Shown: positions 52,293-63,449, counted from the stretch's first letter. The stretch is 64,000 nucleotides of DNA from Maniola hyperantus (GCF_902806685.2 NC_048545.1:10279852-10343851); one strand, 5' to 3'. The notes: generated by a model not told the origin, from the sequence alone. Translations and numbers: made by a program.

Positions 52293-52352
52293 TATATAAA
52301 TACTAGAAATATTATCTGATTAGAGCAGTAACATTTTATCCATACTTCTAAG

Positions 52353-52452
52353 NNNNNNNNNNNNNNNNNNNNNNNNNNNNNNNNNNNNNNNNNNNNNNNN
52401 NNNNNNNNNNNNNNNNNNNNNNNNNNNNNNNNNNNNNNNNNNNNNNNNNNNN
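52353..52452. other. Assembly gap of 100 N
   Basis: Exactly 100 N, the usual placeholder for a gap of unknown size. It begins 60 bp after the DUF8207-like stop codon, so the right-hand end of the virus-like element, including any further genes, is not visible. Confidence 0.99.
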
Positions 52453-52617
52453 TAAGGTTTGTCTTATGATAAGGTATTAAGCAAAATGCGAGTTTTCAGT
52501 CGCTTGACGCACCAATAAAATTATTGTCGTATAGCGAAAAAGGTTTCCGTGCAAAGTTTATATTACGATAGAAAACTTTGCTGCGAGAATTAAAGTGCGA
52601 TGAGTGTTCGAATGTCT
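52453..52617. other. Short AT-rich stretch right of the gap
   Basis: One frame is open for about 30 codons (KQNASFQSLDAPIKLLSYSE). It could be element sequence continuing beyond the gap, but cannot be assigned. Confidence 0.3.
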
Positions 52618-53545
52618 TCGTCTTTTTGGAGTTATGTGCGTTTTAAGTAATTACCTAAATGCCACTTGTTTTAATAATAAAGGAAAATATCGCGAGGAAA
52701 CATGCTTGCATGAAAGTTCCCCATAATGTTCTTAAAGGTGTGTGAAGTCTGCCAATCCGCATTTGGCCAGCGTGGCGGAGAATGAAAGTCAGGTCATAGC
52801 CTATTTGAACCCTCCTAATTCTGCAAAAAGGCCCGCGATTAACAGACTGGCAATTAGGGTTCATGATTTCTCGAGCTCATCAATTTCTCGGGTCTCGAGA
52901 ATTCTCGAGGCTAATTTCTCGGGTCTTCTCGGGTTGTCGAGAAATTTACATTTACGTACGGATTTGCATATTCTTCGGTTCCAATAATGCGATTAATCAA
53001 CAAATTCAGTGGTTTCCTCTCGAATAAAAGTACCAAAATAATTATAAGACTTTTATTGACAGTCTTCAACATAATTAGCTTCTTTTTCTTAAAGAAAACT
53101 AAAAAAATAAGCTATTCTGACATTTGTGACTTATACATATATACAATTACAGCACAAGCACAGCATTAAAAAGAAAAAAAATCAACTTAAAACTTCTAGC
53201 TTCTTTCTTTTAAACAAAACAAACAATAACAAAAATTTCAACATGAAAACGTTAACCTTATCCTAACTTATAATTAAATTACAATCACAGCACCATTTTT
53301 GGCATGTTAATTAGAAAAAAAAATCAAATGAAGTTTTTGCATTTAAAACAAACGGCAAACGCAAATCGTTTTATTTTATAATTTCATAGACTCAAATATG
53401 ATTTCTCGAGTTCTCGAGTTTTCTCGAGCTTGATTTCCCGGGAACAAAGCCCAACGATTTCCCGGGAATTCTCGGCTCGAGAATTCCCGGGAATGAACCC
53501 TACTGGCAATGGATTGATGATGATGATATTGATAATGATTAGTGT
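52618..53545 (+). mobile_element. SINE split by the hAT-like element
   Basis: GTTATGTGCGTTTTAAGTAA, GTGAAGTCTGCCAATCCGC and GGCCAGCGTGGCGGAG run to 52854. The tail GGATTGATGATGATGATATTG resumes at 53511. The whole is close to SINE length once the 648-bp insert is removed. Confidence 0.6.
52855..53502. mobile_element. 648-bp non-autonomous hAT-like element
   Basis: Termini TAGGGTTCATG (left) and CATTCCCGGG, AATGAACCCTA (right) are inverted and flanked by an exact 8-bp duplication, CTGGCAAT (52847-52854 and 53503-53510). Both ends carry many TCTCGAG / TCTCGGG / CCCGGGAA words, probably transposase-binding repeats. There is no transposase frame. It splits a SINE. Confidence 0.75.
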
Positions 53546-54235
53546 TCGACATAAAATCTATGCGTTGCCTTTCATCTGACCCCATATATCGCAATGACAC
53601 AAATATTCGAGTCGTGATGTATAAGGCCATGCTAAAAGCGTGAGACCCAATGCCCGGGATTCATACATATGCCATTATGATAAGGATTCACGATCTTCTA
53701 TCATTTTGTCACAGTCCAATGTACTCAACAATATTATACGGTCCCCGGTCCTTTAAGATATAAATACAAGTACCTATAGCTCGAGTATGAAGGGCTAAAA
53801 CAATATTTATTTTTACCGTTACTCACTCCCACATACATAATGTTTCATATGAATAATACGTTAGGTTTGAGGGTTGACAGTGGGTAATCTTACCAACCTT
53901 TTGGTTGGAAGTGAGGCAAAGATAAAGCATATACAATATTTTTAGAATAGGATTTTTTTTACTAATCTGAAGGAAATAAAATCTGACAAGAGGTAATTTA
54001 AGTCCAATTTCCACCATATCAGCAATTTTCGAGACTCTTCATTGATAATAATAAAATAGGTGGTAGGTTCCTAGATACTTCTGCATTTTCGAGACTCGTT
54101 AGTGAGAACGGATTTCAACTCAGGTTTAACCATCATTACGAGATGGTAGAAATATTATCTGGGACCGACGGCTTAACGTGCCCTCCGAGGCACAAAACTC
54201 AGTCACCGTTCGAGTTACCGACTTGGGAACTTTGC

Positions 54236-54294
54236 AACACACATGCACACACACACAAACACACACACACAAACACGCACACACACACACACAC
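54236..54294 (+). repeat. (AC)n microsatellite
   Basis: Interrupted ACACAC tract of about 59 bp with rare T, A and G interruptions. Confidence 0.9.
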
Positions 54295-54466
54295 GAATCG
54301 AAGTGAAAACGTGAAGTAAGTAAACTAGCTTCCAAAACAAAGATCAAAATGTGTAGAGAGAGTTCAAATTTCGATCGATTAAGAACAGCTATAATAATAA
54401 TAATATCATCGATGATGATGCTTCAAGTATCGTGTGTGCTTAGGCCTTAAGAGCTGACCGTAGCTT

Positions 54467-54738
54467 TCAGTGCCACGCGCTCTACGAAACCGGGCGATCG
54501 TCTACAACGTAGCTCTACGCCGCTACGGTTCGTTACGGTTAACTTTGTTTCGTAGTACAAAAATACCAAATCGTGAGTCGTTCTTTCAATAAATAATTCA
54601 AAGGTTGTCCGAACAAATTTGTGGGGAAATTAAATAGTATCGATTGTGTACGTTCCAATTGTGTCTAGTGGTTAAGGAAATTAAATGTTTGTTTAGATTA
54701 CTGTGTTTATTTGAGGCCATTTCATAAATTAATCCATG
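54467..54738 (+). promoter_or_regulatory. Candidate core promoter and first exon of a plus-strand host gene
   Basis: A GC-richer island holds the arthropod initiator TCAGT at 54467-54471. At +28 to +33 is GATCGT, which matches the DPE consensus at five of six positions. About 265 bp of leader follow, with one tiny upstream frame (MFV, stop), and end at CCATG/GTGAGT (54736-54744): a start codon directly on a strong splice donor. If real, the rest of the window to the right is first-intron sequence. No protein can be predicted from one codon. Confidence 0.35.
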
Positions 54739-55022
54739 GTGAGTTCAAGATATTATCTTTCAATAACATGTTAAGAAAGAAGAATAATACGCTGCTTTTA
54801 AGTAATAAGTACATTTTTGTTTTTTTTATGTTTTAACTAGGGTTTTTGATTAAGAGTAGCTTTTCAATTATAAAAAACTTAGACGCAAAAAGCATGGAAT
54901 ATATAATTAGTACTTACTTTTAATCTCTACTTTTATTAAAAACTATCTAGTTTATCCATTTATTTATTCAAGCGATCATCGGCAAAAAAAAAACCACTAG
55001 ATGAAATATTAATCCAAGATTT

Positions 55023-55210
55023 TGGTCTGGTAGAAGGCTTCGGCCGTGGCTAGTTACTACCTTACCGGCAAAGCCGTACCGCCAAGCGATTTAACGTTCC
55101 TATACGAAGCCGTTTAGTAACCATAGGGGAATGGGTTTAATAAAAACTGCCATACCCCTTCCAGGTCAAGGAGATTACAGTCAAGGGCTAACTTGTATCT
55201 GAATTAAAAA
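55023..55210 (+). mobile_element. Second SINE family, 3' body
   Basis: GTCTGGTAGAAGGCTTCGGC, CCGTGGCTAGTTACTACC, GCCAAGCGATTTAACGTTCC and AGTCAAGGGCTAACTTGTAT, then an A-rich end. Other 3' pieces are at 7880-7965, 19998-20060, 45925-45965 and 58915-59080. Confidence 0.6.
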
Positions 55211-55301
55211 AATAAGCTTGACTCGAAAAACTCAAGCGCTAAGCTACTTGGATTGTAAATTAATGAAGATTATAAGTATTCAATATCTAGAGGGTGACTT
55301 T

Positions 55302-55445
55302 GGCCGTGGCCAGTTAGTACTATCATACCGGCCAAGCGATTTATATGTGCTGTGGTATATGGTGATTGGTATACCCATACCTCTTTCAGGTTTCCATGTT
55401 AGACTGCATCGTCCACCACCAGTCTAAGGCAGGCACTAAATTGAT
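55302..55445 (+). mobile_element. Second SINE family, internal body
   Basis: CCGTGGCCAGTTAGTACTATC to CATCGTCCACCACCAGTCTAAGG, split; it runs into a reverse copy starting about 55457. Confidence 0.45.
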
Positions 55446-55456
55446 TGGCGGCACGA

Positions 55457-55613
55457 TTTTGCCGGTAGGGTGGTTACTAGCCACGGCCGAAGCCTACCAC
55501 CAGACCAGACCAGAAATTTAGAAATTATAAAATTTCAAACCCCTGCCGGGAATCGAACCCGGAACCTCCCACTAATAAGACTACAGCGCTTACCACTGCG
55601 CCAGGGAGGTCGT
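55457..55613 (-). mobile_element. Second SINE family, head and body, reverse
   Basis: The minus strand starts GACGACCTCCCTGGCGCAG (A box), has GGGTTCGATTCCCGGCAG (B box), then GTCTGGTCTGGTGGTAGGC and ACCACCCTACCGG. It is inverted relative to 55849-56005. Confidence 0.65.
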
Positions 55614-55848
55614 CAAAGGCTATTTTATGTATTATTATTTTAATAGTTATTTTATCAAAATGCTTCAAGAATCACTTAAGAAATTTTGTTGTACTTATGC
55701 TTATTCTGACCTTATAATTTACTTAAGTGCTTAATGCAGATTTTTATGAACTGCATTAAGTACTCTTTGATAATTCCACTAAAAGGCTCGAAGCAGTTAA
55801 GGCATAGCATTTAAGTTTTTGCGATAACAGCTGTTATACCTTTTGACG

Positions 55849-56005
55849 ACCTCCCTGGCGCAGTGGTAAGCGCTATGGTATTGTTTGTAGGAGGTCCCGG
55901 GTTCGATTCCCGGCAGGGGTTTGGAATTTTATAATTTCTACATTTCTGGTCTGGTCTGGTGGGAGGCTTCGGCAGTGGGTAGTTACCACCCTACCGCTTG
56001 GATGT
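55849..56005 (+). mobile_element. Second SINE family, head and body, forward
   Basis: GACGACCTCCCTGGCGCAG, GCGCTATGGTATTG, GGGTTCGATTCCCGGCAG and AGTTACCACCCTACCG. Truncated after the body start. Confidence 0.65.
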
Positions 56006-56469
56006 TCACCAATGTTGGATGTGTACCAGTTGACACAAAGAGCAAATATGGCGAGTGAGCTCTAAATATTTAAGCATTATATCTCATTTTAACAGTTCCA
56101 AGCTGCGGTAAAATTCACTACCTATATCGTTTACTGTACTTGTACGCAGCACAGTAAATATTCAGCACGTATCGTGTTACTGAGGGATAAGATCTAAGCC
56201 AAGTAAGCTATTACGTGACTGCATTTTATACATTATAACCCTGAAACTTATATCGTAGTTGTAGTTGATATGCTTTGCACACAGGTTATGATCTTTATTC
56301 CTTTGGAAGAAAGTCTGTTTTTGGGTAACTCTTGAATGTTTAAGTATGAATGTGTTATTTTAATTTATCAGAGTTGTATAATGTGTTTATAATTTATATT
56401 ACACTTTCAGTCTGTTTCTTACCAACAAAACATAAAGCTCTAAGATACACTAGCTTATAGCTTTATAGC

Positions 56470-56745
56470 TAGCTGGTGTTTGAAAATCCCTACAAGAGAC
56501 CTATGTCAGAGTGAACTAGAGTGAGGGAACTTCTGGTTGAGTCGTGAATCGACGATATGTCAAATTTTAGGTTATGGTGACGTAAAAATCAAAGAAAAAT
56601 AGGGCTACTTTAGGCCTACCTACGTCAAATTGAGTAACGTTTGACGCCTGCCAGTGACGTCGAAACCTCGGAGTTTTGTCAGAAGTTCCCTAACTGTCGT
56701 GAACTGTGTCTATGTCCAGCAGTAGAAGTCTATGACAAAGATGAC
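56470..56745 (+). mobile_element. RTE-type LINE tail split by a hAT-like MITE
   Basis: AAATCCCTACAAGAGACCTATGT ends at 56506 and resumes at 56709 with CTATGTCCAGCAGTAGAAGTC, both parts of the family's 3' end. Confidence 0.5.
56507..56708. mobile_element. About 200-bp hAT-like MITE inserted in an RTE fragment
   Basis: The ends CAGAGTGAACTAGAG and GTCGTGAACTGTG, and the inner AGGGAACTTCTG / CAGAAGTTCCCT, are inverted. CTATGT occurs on both sides. Removing the insert restores the RTE tail phrase ACCTATGTCCAGCAG. Confidence 0.6.
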
Positions 56746-56800
56746 TATATAGAATCCCTGCGTCTACCAACATTGATGTAATTAAGTCTCACTGACACCA

Positions 56801-57040
56801 TCAGTACCCATATTATAAATGTGAAAGTGTGTTTGTTTGTTGGTTTGTTGGTTTATTGGTTTGTTGGTTTGTCCTTCAATCACATCGCAACGGAGCATCG
56901 GATCAACGTGATTTTTTGCATGGGTATAGTTAAATACCTGGAGAGTGACATAGGCTACTTTTTATCCCGGAAAGTCAAAGAGTTCCCACAGTATTTTAAA
57001 AATCTTAATCCACGCGTATGAAGTCGCGGGCATCAGCTAG
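56801..57040 (+). mobile_element. Helitron-like repeat, TGTTTGTTGGTT subfamily
   Basis: ATTATAAATGTGAAAGTGTG, a GTTTGTTGGTTT array, then GGAGAGTGACATAGGCTAC and the end GCGGGCATCAGCTAG then T. Confidence 0.6.
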
Positions 57041-57913
57041 TATATTCTAAATCTGAATAGCAAAATCGATTCTTCCAAGCGACTGTCGCGTGTCTGGAGG
57101 GGTTATTAATGGATTTTAAATTGCCCTTTTATAACACTTCCGTTGCCGCCCTGTGTCAACGCTATTCTTATTCACTTTCTTTTAGTTTGTTTCAAGTTTG
57201 ATACTCGTGAACACATCTTTTTGATGTTTTATCGACTTCCGCATGAGTGAAATGACGTCGACGATCCCATAATAATATCATTATTTTCATTTTACCTACA
57301 CATAACTCGTAAGTGTACACAGCTAGTTTAAAGTTAGATTATTTCTAAGAAATATATTTTTTAAATGTTTGTATGTTTTTTCATATTTTTTCCAGAATAT
57401 TTTTTCAATTTCATAAAAACGTTAATAATAATAATCGTAGCAGAGTTATAGCTTATAATTTTGGAATTGTAACAAAACAGCTGATGCCCAGTAAGCGTTA
57501 ACATGCGTTTTCAGTGCCTATTATACGTTTTATACTATAACAGAAACCTACACGCTAGTGTCGAAAACAACTGTACAAAGTTTCAATTCACAAACACAAT
57601 ACGTGAACACATACCTTGGTAACGAACGAATGAACCGACGAACATAAGACAATATCCATTGATTTTGATGTGCTTTATTTATTTATTTATGTATTATATG
57701 TCTTAATACTTACCTACCTAGTATAACCCCCATCGAAATCACGCAAATCTAAATATCAATATCACTTCAACAACGTGGTCGCGTGACAGGTGTGGTGTGG
57801 TTATTAATGGCTACCCGTAAGTATTTCCATTCCTGTATGTCACGACTATTATATTCTTACCAACATTTCCTCCTTTTTTACTTTCAAGTAACAATTTATA
57901 TTAGCGTTTAAAG
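57041..57913. other. No feature recognised
   Basis: AT-rich, short frames only. Similar featureless DNA continues at 58098-58827, 59592-60461 and 62211-62649. Confidence 0.5.
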
Positions 57914-58097
57914 TATAGTACGCGGCAGAAAATAATGTATATCGACCTTTAAAATGAGATTTCGGCTTTGTAGAGCGTTGTCTTTGTCACTCACACCTAT
58001 GTGACTTTTTGTCGGTCTCAACGACATTGACAATGCTCTACAAAACTACTTTCTCTTTCTAAAGGTCGATTTTCATCATTATCTGCTACGTACTGTA
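57914..58097. mobile_element. TACAGTACGCG fold-back MITE
   Basis: Both arms are present: ATAGTACGCGGCAGAAA on the left and CTGCTACGTACTGTA on the right, with the usual GTCGGTCTCAACGACA centre. Confidence 0.65.
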
Positions 58098-59308
58098 ACG
58101 AATGTTTTACACCTATAAAAAGTGAGTTTGAACCGTTTATACATAAACCTACTCTTTCAGCTCTACAACCTATTTACAATTACGCCTTACTTACCGTCTT
58201 GGGAAGCTTTATTACATACAATTACAACGTCTTCTTCACATTTGCTTACAAAAATAAATCGAAGTGTCAAATGTTGATTTTCAAGACAAAAGTACATTGC
58301 GACAAGGCTCTTTTGGCTCGTGGCGAAAATCGGTACTAACGCCGCCATCATTTGTGATGTGGCACGCTGTCCCCTTATATATTATATAGGTGTTTCTAAA
58401 TCTAAATAAATAAAATATTGATATTCTGGTTATAGAAAACATGACCTTTGGACTAAAAACTCGTCTATAATGTACGCCCAGTTAATGTTTAAACCATAAA
58501 TTAAATATTCATTCAATCGTACCGCGCGTTCCCACTAAAACAAGTATAATTCAATTATTTGAAATGCCTTTGTTCTATATTTAATTAAATAGATAATTGG
58601 AATATAAATTTGTCTACAAAATATCATATATCATGAAATTACTGAGAAATAAATCTATTTATTGGCCCGTTATTTGATACCTAGATACTTACTAATGGTT
58701 GCCATGTAATATAGGTAGTACCTAGATACCTATCTATTATTGAGATAAAAGTAGATTTAGGTAAAAGAAAAATTTATCTTAAGGTGTATTTTTCTTCAAA
58801 AAGAACGACACGGTTGAAAAAATCCATTCAAGTGCGAGTCGGACTCGCACACGAAGGGTTCCGTACCATCGTACAAAATTATGCACAAAGAACAACACTA
58901 ACGTAGAGAAAGTATAGTTGAACGATTTAGCGTTCCGGTACGATGCTGTCTAGAAACCAAAGTATATAAAAAAACTGCCATGCCTCTTCCAGGTTAGCCC
59001 ACTTCCATCTTAGACTGCATTTACACTTACCACCAGGTAAGATCGCAGTTCCTTGACTAAGTTATATCGGAATAAAAAATTGTAGGTACAAACCATTATA
59101 AAAACTGGTTCAACATGAAAATTGACCAGATAACCGCCAACTGCGGTGACGTGATCAATTTTAATGCCCAAAAACTTTCTATCAAAGCTCAGCTACTGGA
59201 AAAATTTAGCGACGACCTTTCGATCGCAAACTTTTCAAGAACGCTTCTTGAGATACCGTTATGCTATAGCAATATATTTTGTATCTCTTAGCGGTTATAG
59301 AATATACC

Positions 59309-59591
59309 GTATACCTAGTGGTTGAGACGTCCGCCTCCTAATCGGAGGTCGGGAGTTCGATCCCGCGCACGCACCTCTTTTTCGGAGTTATGTGCGTTTT
59401 ACGTAATTAAATATTACTTGCTGTAACGGTGAAAGAAAACATTATGAGGAAACCTATAACATATCTGAGAGTTTTCCATAATGTTATCAGAAGTGTGGGA
59501 AGTCTGCCAATCCGCACTTGGCCAGCGTAGCCATTCTGAGAGGAGACCCGTCTTCAGTAGTGAGCTGGCGATGGTTTGATAATGATGATGA
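59309..59591 (+). mobile_element. tRNA-derived SINE, full length
   Basis: The head has CTAGTGGTTGAGACG (A box) and GGGAGTTCGATCCC (B box), with a five-base-pair anticodon-like stem. The body runs CGGAGTTATGTGCG, GAAAGAAAACATTATGAGG, AGTCTGCCAATCCGCAC and ends GATAATGATGATGAT. Not a functional tRNA: the acceptor stem is absent and the body is fused. Confidence 0.7.
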
Positions 59592-60461
59592 TTCTAATTT
59601 ATAACCATAAGGTAAGGAACCTCTTCAAATGTTTAAAATAAGTATTGTCACATATTTTCATTGTTTCGCATAGTGAAGCTTAAAAATAATATACATACCT
59701 TTTATGTTCGTCAATCACTTTTCATTTCCATCTCAACCGCTGTTTCATCAAATATTACTAATTGGTCGTGTCGTTTTAAAGAAAATTGTTTTAATTATTT
59801 CAAACAAGAAATACCGTTTACACCCCGCGGTTTCATAATTGTTTAAAATTTGATTAATTACATCACAAAGGATACGGTGAAATTTCTCATTCATTCCAAT
59901 AGAAATTTGATGAAAGACCACCGCTGTGCTACCGCATCGTTATGTGGCGAATCATTTCAAGACGATATTTTATTTAATTAACGTTTGAAAATTTTATAAT
60001 TGACAATCAGTTACGACATCTCTGAAATTCTAGTGGTTGAATGCTAGGGAGATCGCCCACCGCGACTTTTTGTAGTGATATAGCCGCAAAAAGATCGCGA
60101 TACATGTAGCGATGCATCGTTGGCCTGTGTATATTGCACACAAAACAACTAGATCAATCTGAATACAAGGCCAATTGTACAAAACAGATGTCAACCGGGC
60201 TTGTGTATAACCTACGCAAACTATTAAGATTCTATAGGAGTGACATGTTCACTTCGTGACCAAACCTTTATAATTAAGTGATTTAAAAATCTTTCTTGTT
60301 GCAACTTCAGATTAGACAACTTGTTTTACGATCACTGTACCTTTGCCCACGATTCTGTATCGCAACCATCTCGATTAAGAATCGCTTTTAGATCCGTGCG
60401 GCTGTATCCCAAAAAGTCGCCGTGGACACTGGACAGACACACTTTCGTATTTAGTGAAATA

Positions 60462-60681
60462 CTAGATGATGCCCACGACTTCGTCCGAGTGGATTAAGGT
60501 TTCTAAAAACCCTATGGGAACTCTGATTTTGCGGGATAAAAAGAAGGCTTCCCCGGGATGCAAGCTGTCTCTTTAACAAATATCGTCAAAATCGGTTGAA
60601 CAGGTAGATGGGCCGAGAAAGGCTAGCAGGCAGTCAGACAGACAGATACACTTCCGCATTCATAATATAAAGTAGTATGGA
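60462..60681 (-). mobile_element. Helitron-like repeat
   Basis: Plus-strand CTAGATGATGCCCACGACTTC to CATTCATAATATAAAGTAG, TATGGA; scattered deletions. Confidence 0.55.
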
Positions 60682-60894
60682 TTAGGAAGAATTTTTGAGA
60701 GGAAAACAGTTAATAACTCGTATTTCTTGATTACATTTTTTAGAACTAACTTTTTACCTCATTATTTTGCGATACCTTTGACAAACTCCGGTCAAAGAAT
60801 TGCTCGGGGTTTTACTTTGTAATTATTTTGTTTTTTAAAATAAATAAACATAAAAGAAAAATTATCCTTTTCCTCATTTATTTACTTTTAGGTA

Positions 60895-61232
60895 TCATCA
60901 TCGTCATCATCGTCATCATCATGATCAACCCATTCGGCTCAGTAGTCAGTACAGAGCACCGGTCTCCTCTCAGAGTGAGAAGGGTTTTGGCCATAGTCTA
61001 CAAAGCTGGCCATGTGCGGATTGGAAGACTTCACACACCTTTGACAACATTATGGAGAACTCTCAGGAATGCAGGTTTCCTCACGATGTTTTCCTTCACC
61101 GTTAAAGCTAGTGATATTTAAGTAATTACTTAAAACGCACATAACTCCGAAAGTTAGAGGTGCGTGTCCGGGACTGAACCCCCGAACTTCGATTAGAATG
61201 CGGACGTCCTTCACTAGGCTATAACTGCTGCT
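60895..61232 (-). mobile_element. tRNA-derived SINE, full length
   Basis: Plus-strand (CATCGTCAT)n, CTCTCAGAGTGAGAAGGG, TGGCCATGTGCGGATTGG, GTTTCCTCACGATGTTTTCC, then AGGTGCGTGTCCGGGAC and GCGGACGTCCTTCACTAGGC. Confidence 0.65.
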
Positions 61233-61276
61233 TTAAGGTACTTATATTAAGTTTCAATGTATAAACGATAGTATAG

Positions 61277-61460
61277 TACAGTACCCGGCAGAAAGTAATG
61301 TACCTATATCGGCCTTTAGAATGACATTTCGGCTTTGTAGTGCGTTGTCTCTGTCACTCATACCTATGTGACGTTTTGTCGGTCTCAACGACAGAGACAA
61401 TGCTCTGCAAATGCCTTGTAAAAGTCGATGTAGGTACATTACTTTCTACCGCGTACTGTC
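61277..61460. mobile_element. TACAGTACGCG fold-back MITE
   Basis: Starts TACAGTACCCGGCAGAAAG and ends TACCGCGTACTGTC. It is directly followed by another MITE family at 61463. Confidence 0.65.
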
Positions 61461-61462
61461 CG

Positions 61463-61511
61463 TATAGTACGCGACAGGTCCGATTGCCATCTTAACCTGT
61501 CGCGCACTATA
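61463..61511. mobile_element. Internally deleted MITE, TATAGTACGCGACAGG family
   Basis: Only the two terminal arms remain, joined by a few bases. It abuts the end of the preceding MITE at 61277-61460, so two MITE families are adjacent. Confidence 0.6.
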
Positions 61512-61711
61512 GATATTTCTAGTTGAATTGCTCAGAGGCGTCAAACTAAACTAGAATTCTAGACAGTTAAATATTCAATTTAAAAAGTGGATATCAAGAC
61601 CAACTACAAATTGATGTATAACATTTCATTGCGAGACCGTTGCAATCAAATCACGGTCTACGTGACTAGCGGTGACGGCAAACTCAATTTTGTAATCAAT
61701 ACCTCTTGACT

Positions 61712-61822
61712 CAGAGTCACTTAATCGTTACTTAAGTTTAGTTAAAACGAGACAGAGCTATATCTCTCATATAAATCTGTCTTGTTTTAACTCAATCTTA
61801 AGTAACAATTACCGACTCTGAG
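61712..61822. mobile_element. Palindromic MITE related to 4228-4370
   Basis: Inverted arms: GACTCAGAGTCACTTAATC with TTAAAACGAGACAGA on the left, TCTTGTTTTAAC with GACTCTGAGTAC on the right. Confidence 0.55.
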
Positions 61823-62016
61823 TACGGCTGTAAGCTATGAAAGTTCTTTTGGTACAATTTTTCGTTCCGTACCCGTAGGGTGCCAACGGTATTGCTAGGT
61901 AGGTACATTGTTTTTGTCACGAAATGGGAGTAGGTTTTTTTGTATACCTACTTAACATCTTTCGTTTCAATTAAAACTGGCTGTTGGATATTTTCATTTA
62001 ATTAAGATGACTGAAT

Positions 62017-62127
62017 ACAAGATGTAAACAGAACGCTAGCAAAAATTTGGTGTTATTGTTATACTACATTACTACATACAAAATCCAATACCAATAACCA
62101 TTTGCCTCATTTTGTAGTTTTAGTCTG
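62017..62127. mobile_element. Fragment of the CAGGGTGTAACCAG MITE fused to a Helitron-like tail
   Basis: Contains AACAGAACGCTAGCAAAAA and the family's CCATTTGCCTCATTTTGTAG. From about 62128 it is replaced by Helitron-like sequence running to about 62210. Confidence 0.5.
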
Positions 62128-62764
62128 TTTATCCTGGAAAACCAAAGAGTTTCCACGGGATTTTAAAAACCTCAATCAACGTGTATGAAAGTCGCGGGCT
62201 TCTTTTAGTTTTTATTATATTAACTTCATTTGAGTAAGATTTTTTAGAGCTCCTTATTTGAATTGCCGGAATACCGATGACCTCTCGACTTGAGATCCTC
62301 TGTCTACGAGTACCTACCTATTTCTAGTAGTTTCAAGACTACTCCAGTGAATAACTTAACTTTAAAAGGCAAGTTTAGAGAGTTCAAACTATCTAGATTT
62401 TTCCCACTTTATCGGTAGAGCGCATTGGTGAATAGTTTTGGTTTAATCTTGCCAAGAAATTGAACATTATATAAATAATTGTGTTTTTTACCTATTATGT
62501 ATATTAAGTCTAAAATACTTTTTAATGTATAGTAAGTTTAAAATAACCCACATTTAGCTTAATGTTGTTAGTTTATATTAAGTAATTGTTAGTTAGCTGT
62601 TAAGTATTGAGTATAACAATAAATTAATGTTACGTGTAGGTACCTATCGACTGTCGACGGCACTGGTGTACGGAAAAACTTATTTAAAGTTTATGAATGC
62701 ACCAAACTTGTTGTAACCTGCAAATATTCTTCTTTAATAAATAAATAAATACAAATACAAATAC

Positions 62765-63082
62765 AAATGAGGAGATCCGTAGGAGAACTAGAAAAACCGA
62801 CATAGCTCAACGGGTTGCGAACTGAAGTGGCAATGGGCATAGTTCGTACAACCGATTGTTATTTAGATTATGATGATAGACGTTGGGGTCCCAAGGTGCT
62901 GGAATGGCGACCTCGCACCGGAAGACGCAGCGTTGCAAGACCCCCTACTAGGTGGACGGACGACATCAGACGAGTCGCAGGAAGCCGCTGGATCCAGGCG
63001 GCTCAAGACCGTGGGTGTGGAAGTCCCTACAAGAGACCTATGTCCAGCACTGGACGTCTATTGGTTGATGATGATGATGATG
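62765..63082 (+). mobile_element. RTE-type LINE C-terminus, frameshifted
   Basis: EEIRRRTRKTDIAQRVA, a frameshift near 62821, then DRRWGPKVLEWRPRTGRRS, TRWTDDIRRVAGSRWIQ and AAQDRG, ending in (GATGAT)n. Preceded at 62650-62764 by what looks like another LINE 3' UTR with AATAAATAAAT. Confidence 0.65.
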
Positions 63083-63304
63083 AATTTTTCCATTAGAACA
63101 GTAATGAGGTAGCTGTAGTAAAATTAATATCGATTAAATAGATGACTTTAAAAAATTAGCATAATTTACTAAAGATATATTAAAGCTATGCTTAGAGTTT
63201 TTCTACGTCATCAAATCGAAAATGAAGGAGACATAAAACAATCCTGTTTACTTTTACTTTTAGGTATATTCGGTTTCGATGTACCTAATTCTAAAGTATA
63301 TTCT

Positions 63305-63425
63305 TTCTATTCTTTCTTGCTAGTTCTTCTTGGTAGGAAAGGCATTCCAAACCAGTGGTAGATGCATTTGACGATTCAAAAGTATCTATACTACTCTACA
63401 AACATTTATTTGATTTAAAAATATT
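63305..63425 (-). repeat. Interspersed repeat, TTTTGAATCGTCAAATGCATC family
   Basis: The minus strand reads CTTTTGAATCGTCAAATGC, ACCACTGGTTTGGAATGCC. Diverged relatives are at 30414-30470, 33413-33480 and 41878-41935. Probably a LINE 3' region. Confidence 0.4.
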
Positions 63426-63449
63426 TCTATGCTATTTTATCGTAGATTA

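Noticed and set aside
59309..59380. Possible tRNA gene
   Set aside because: A and B boxes are present but the acceptor stem does not pair and the sequence continues into a known SINE body.
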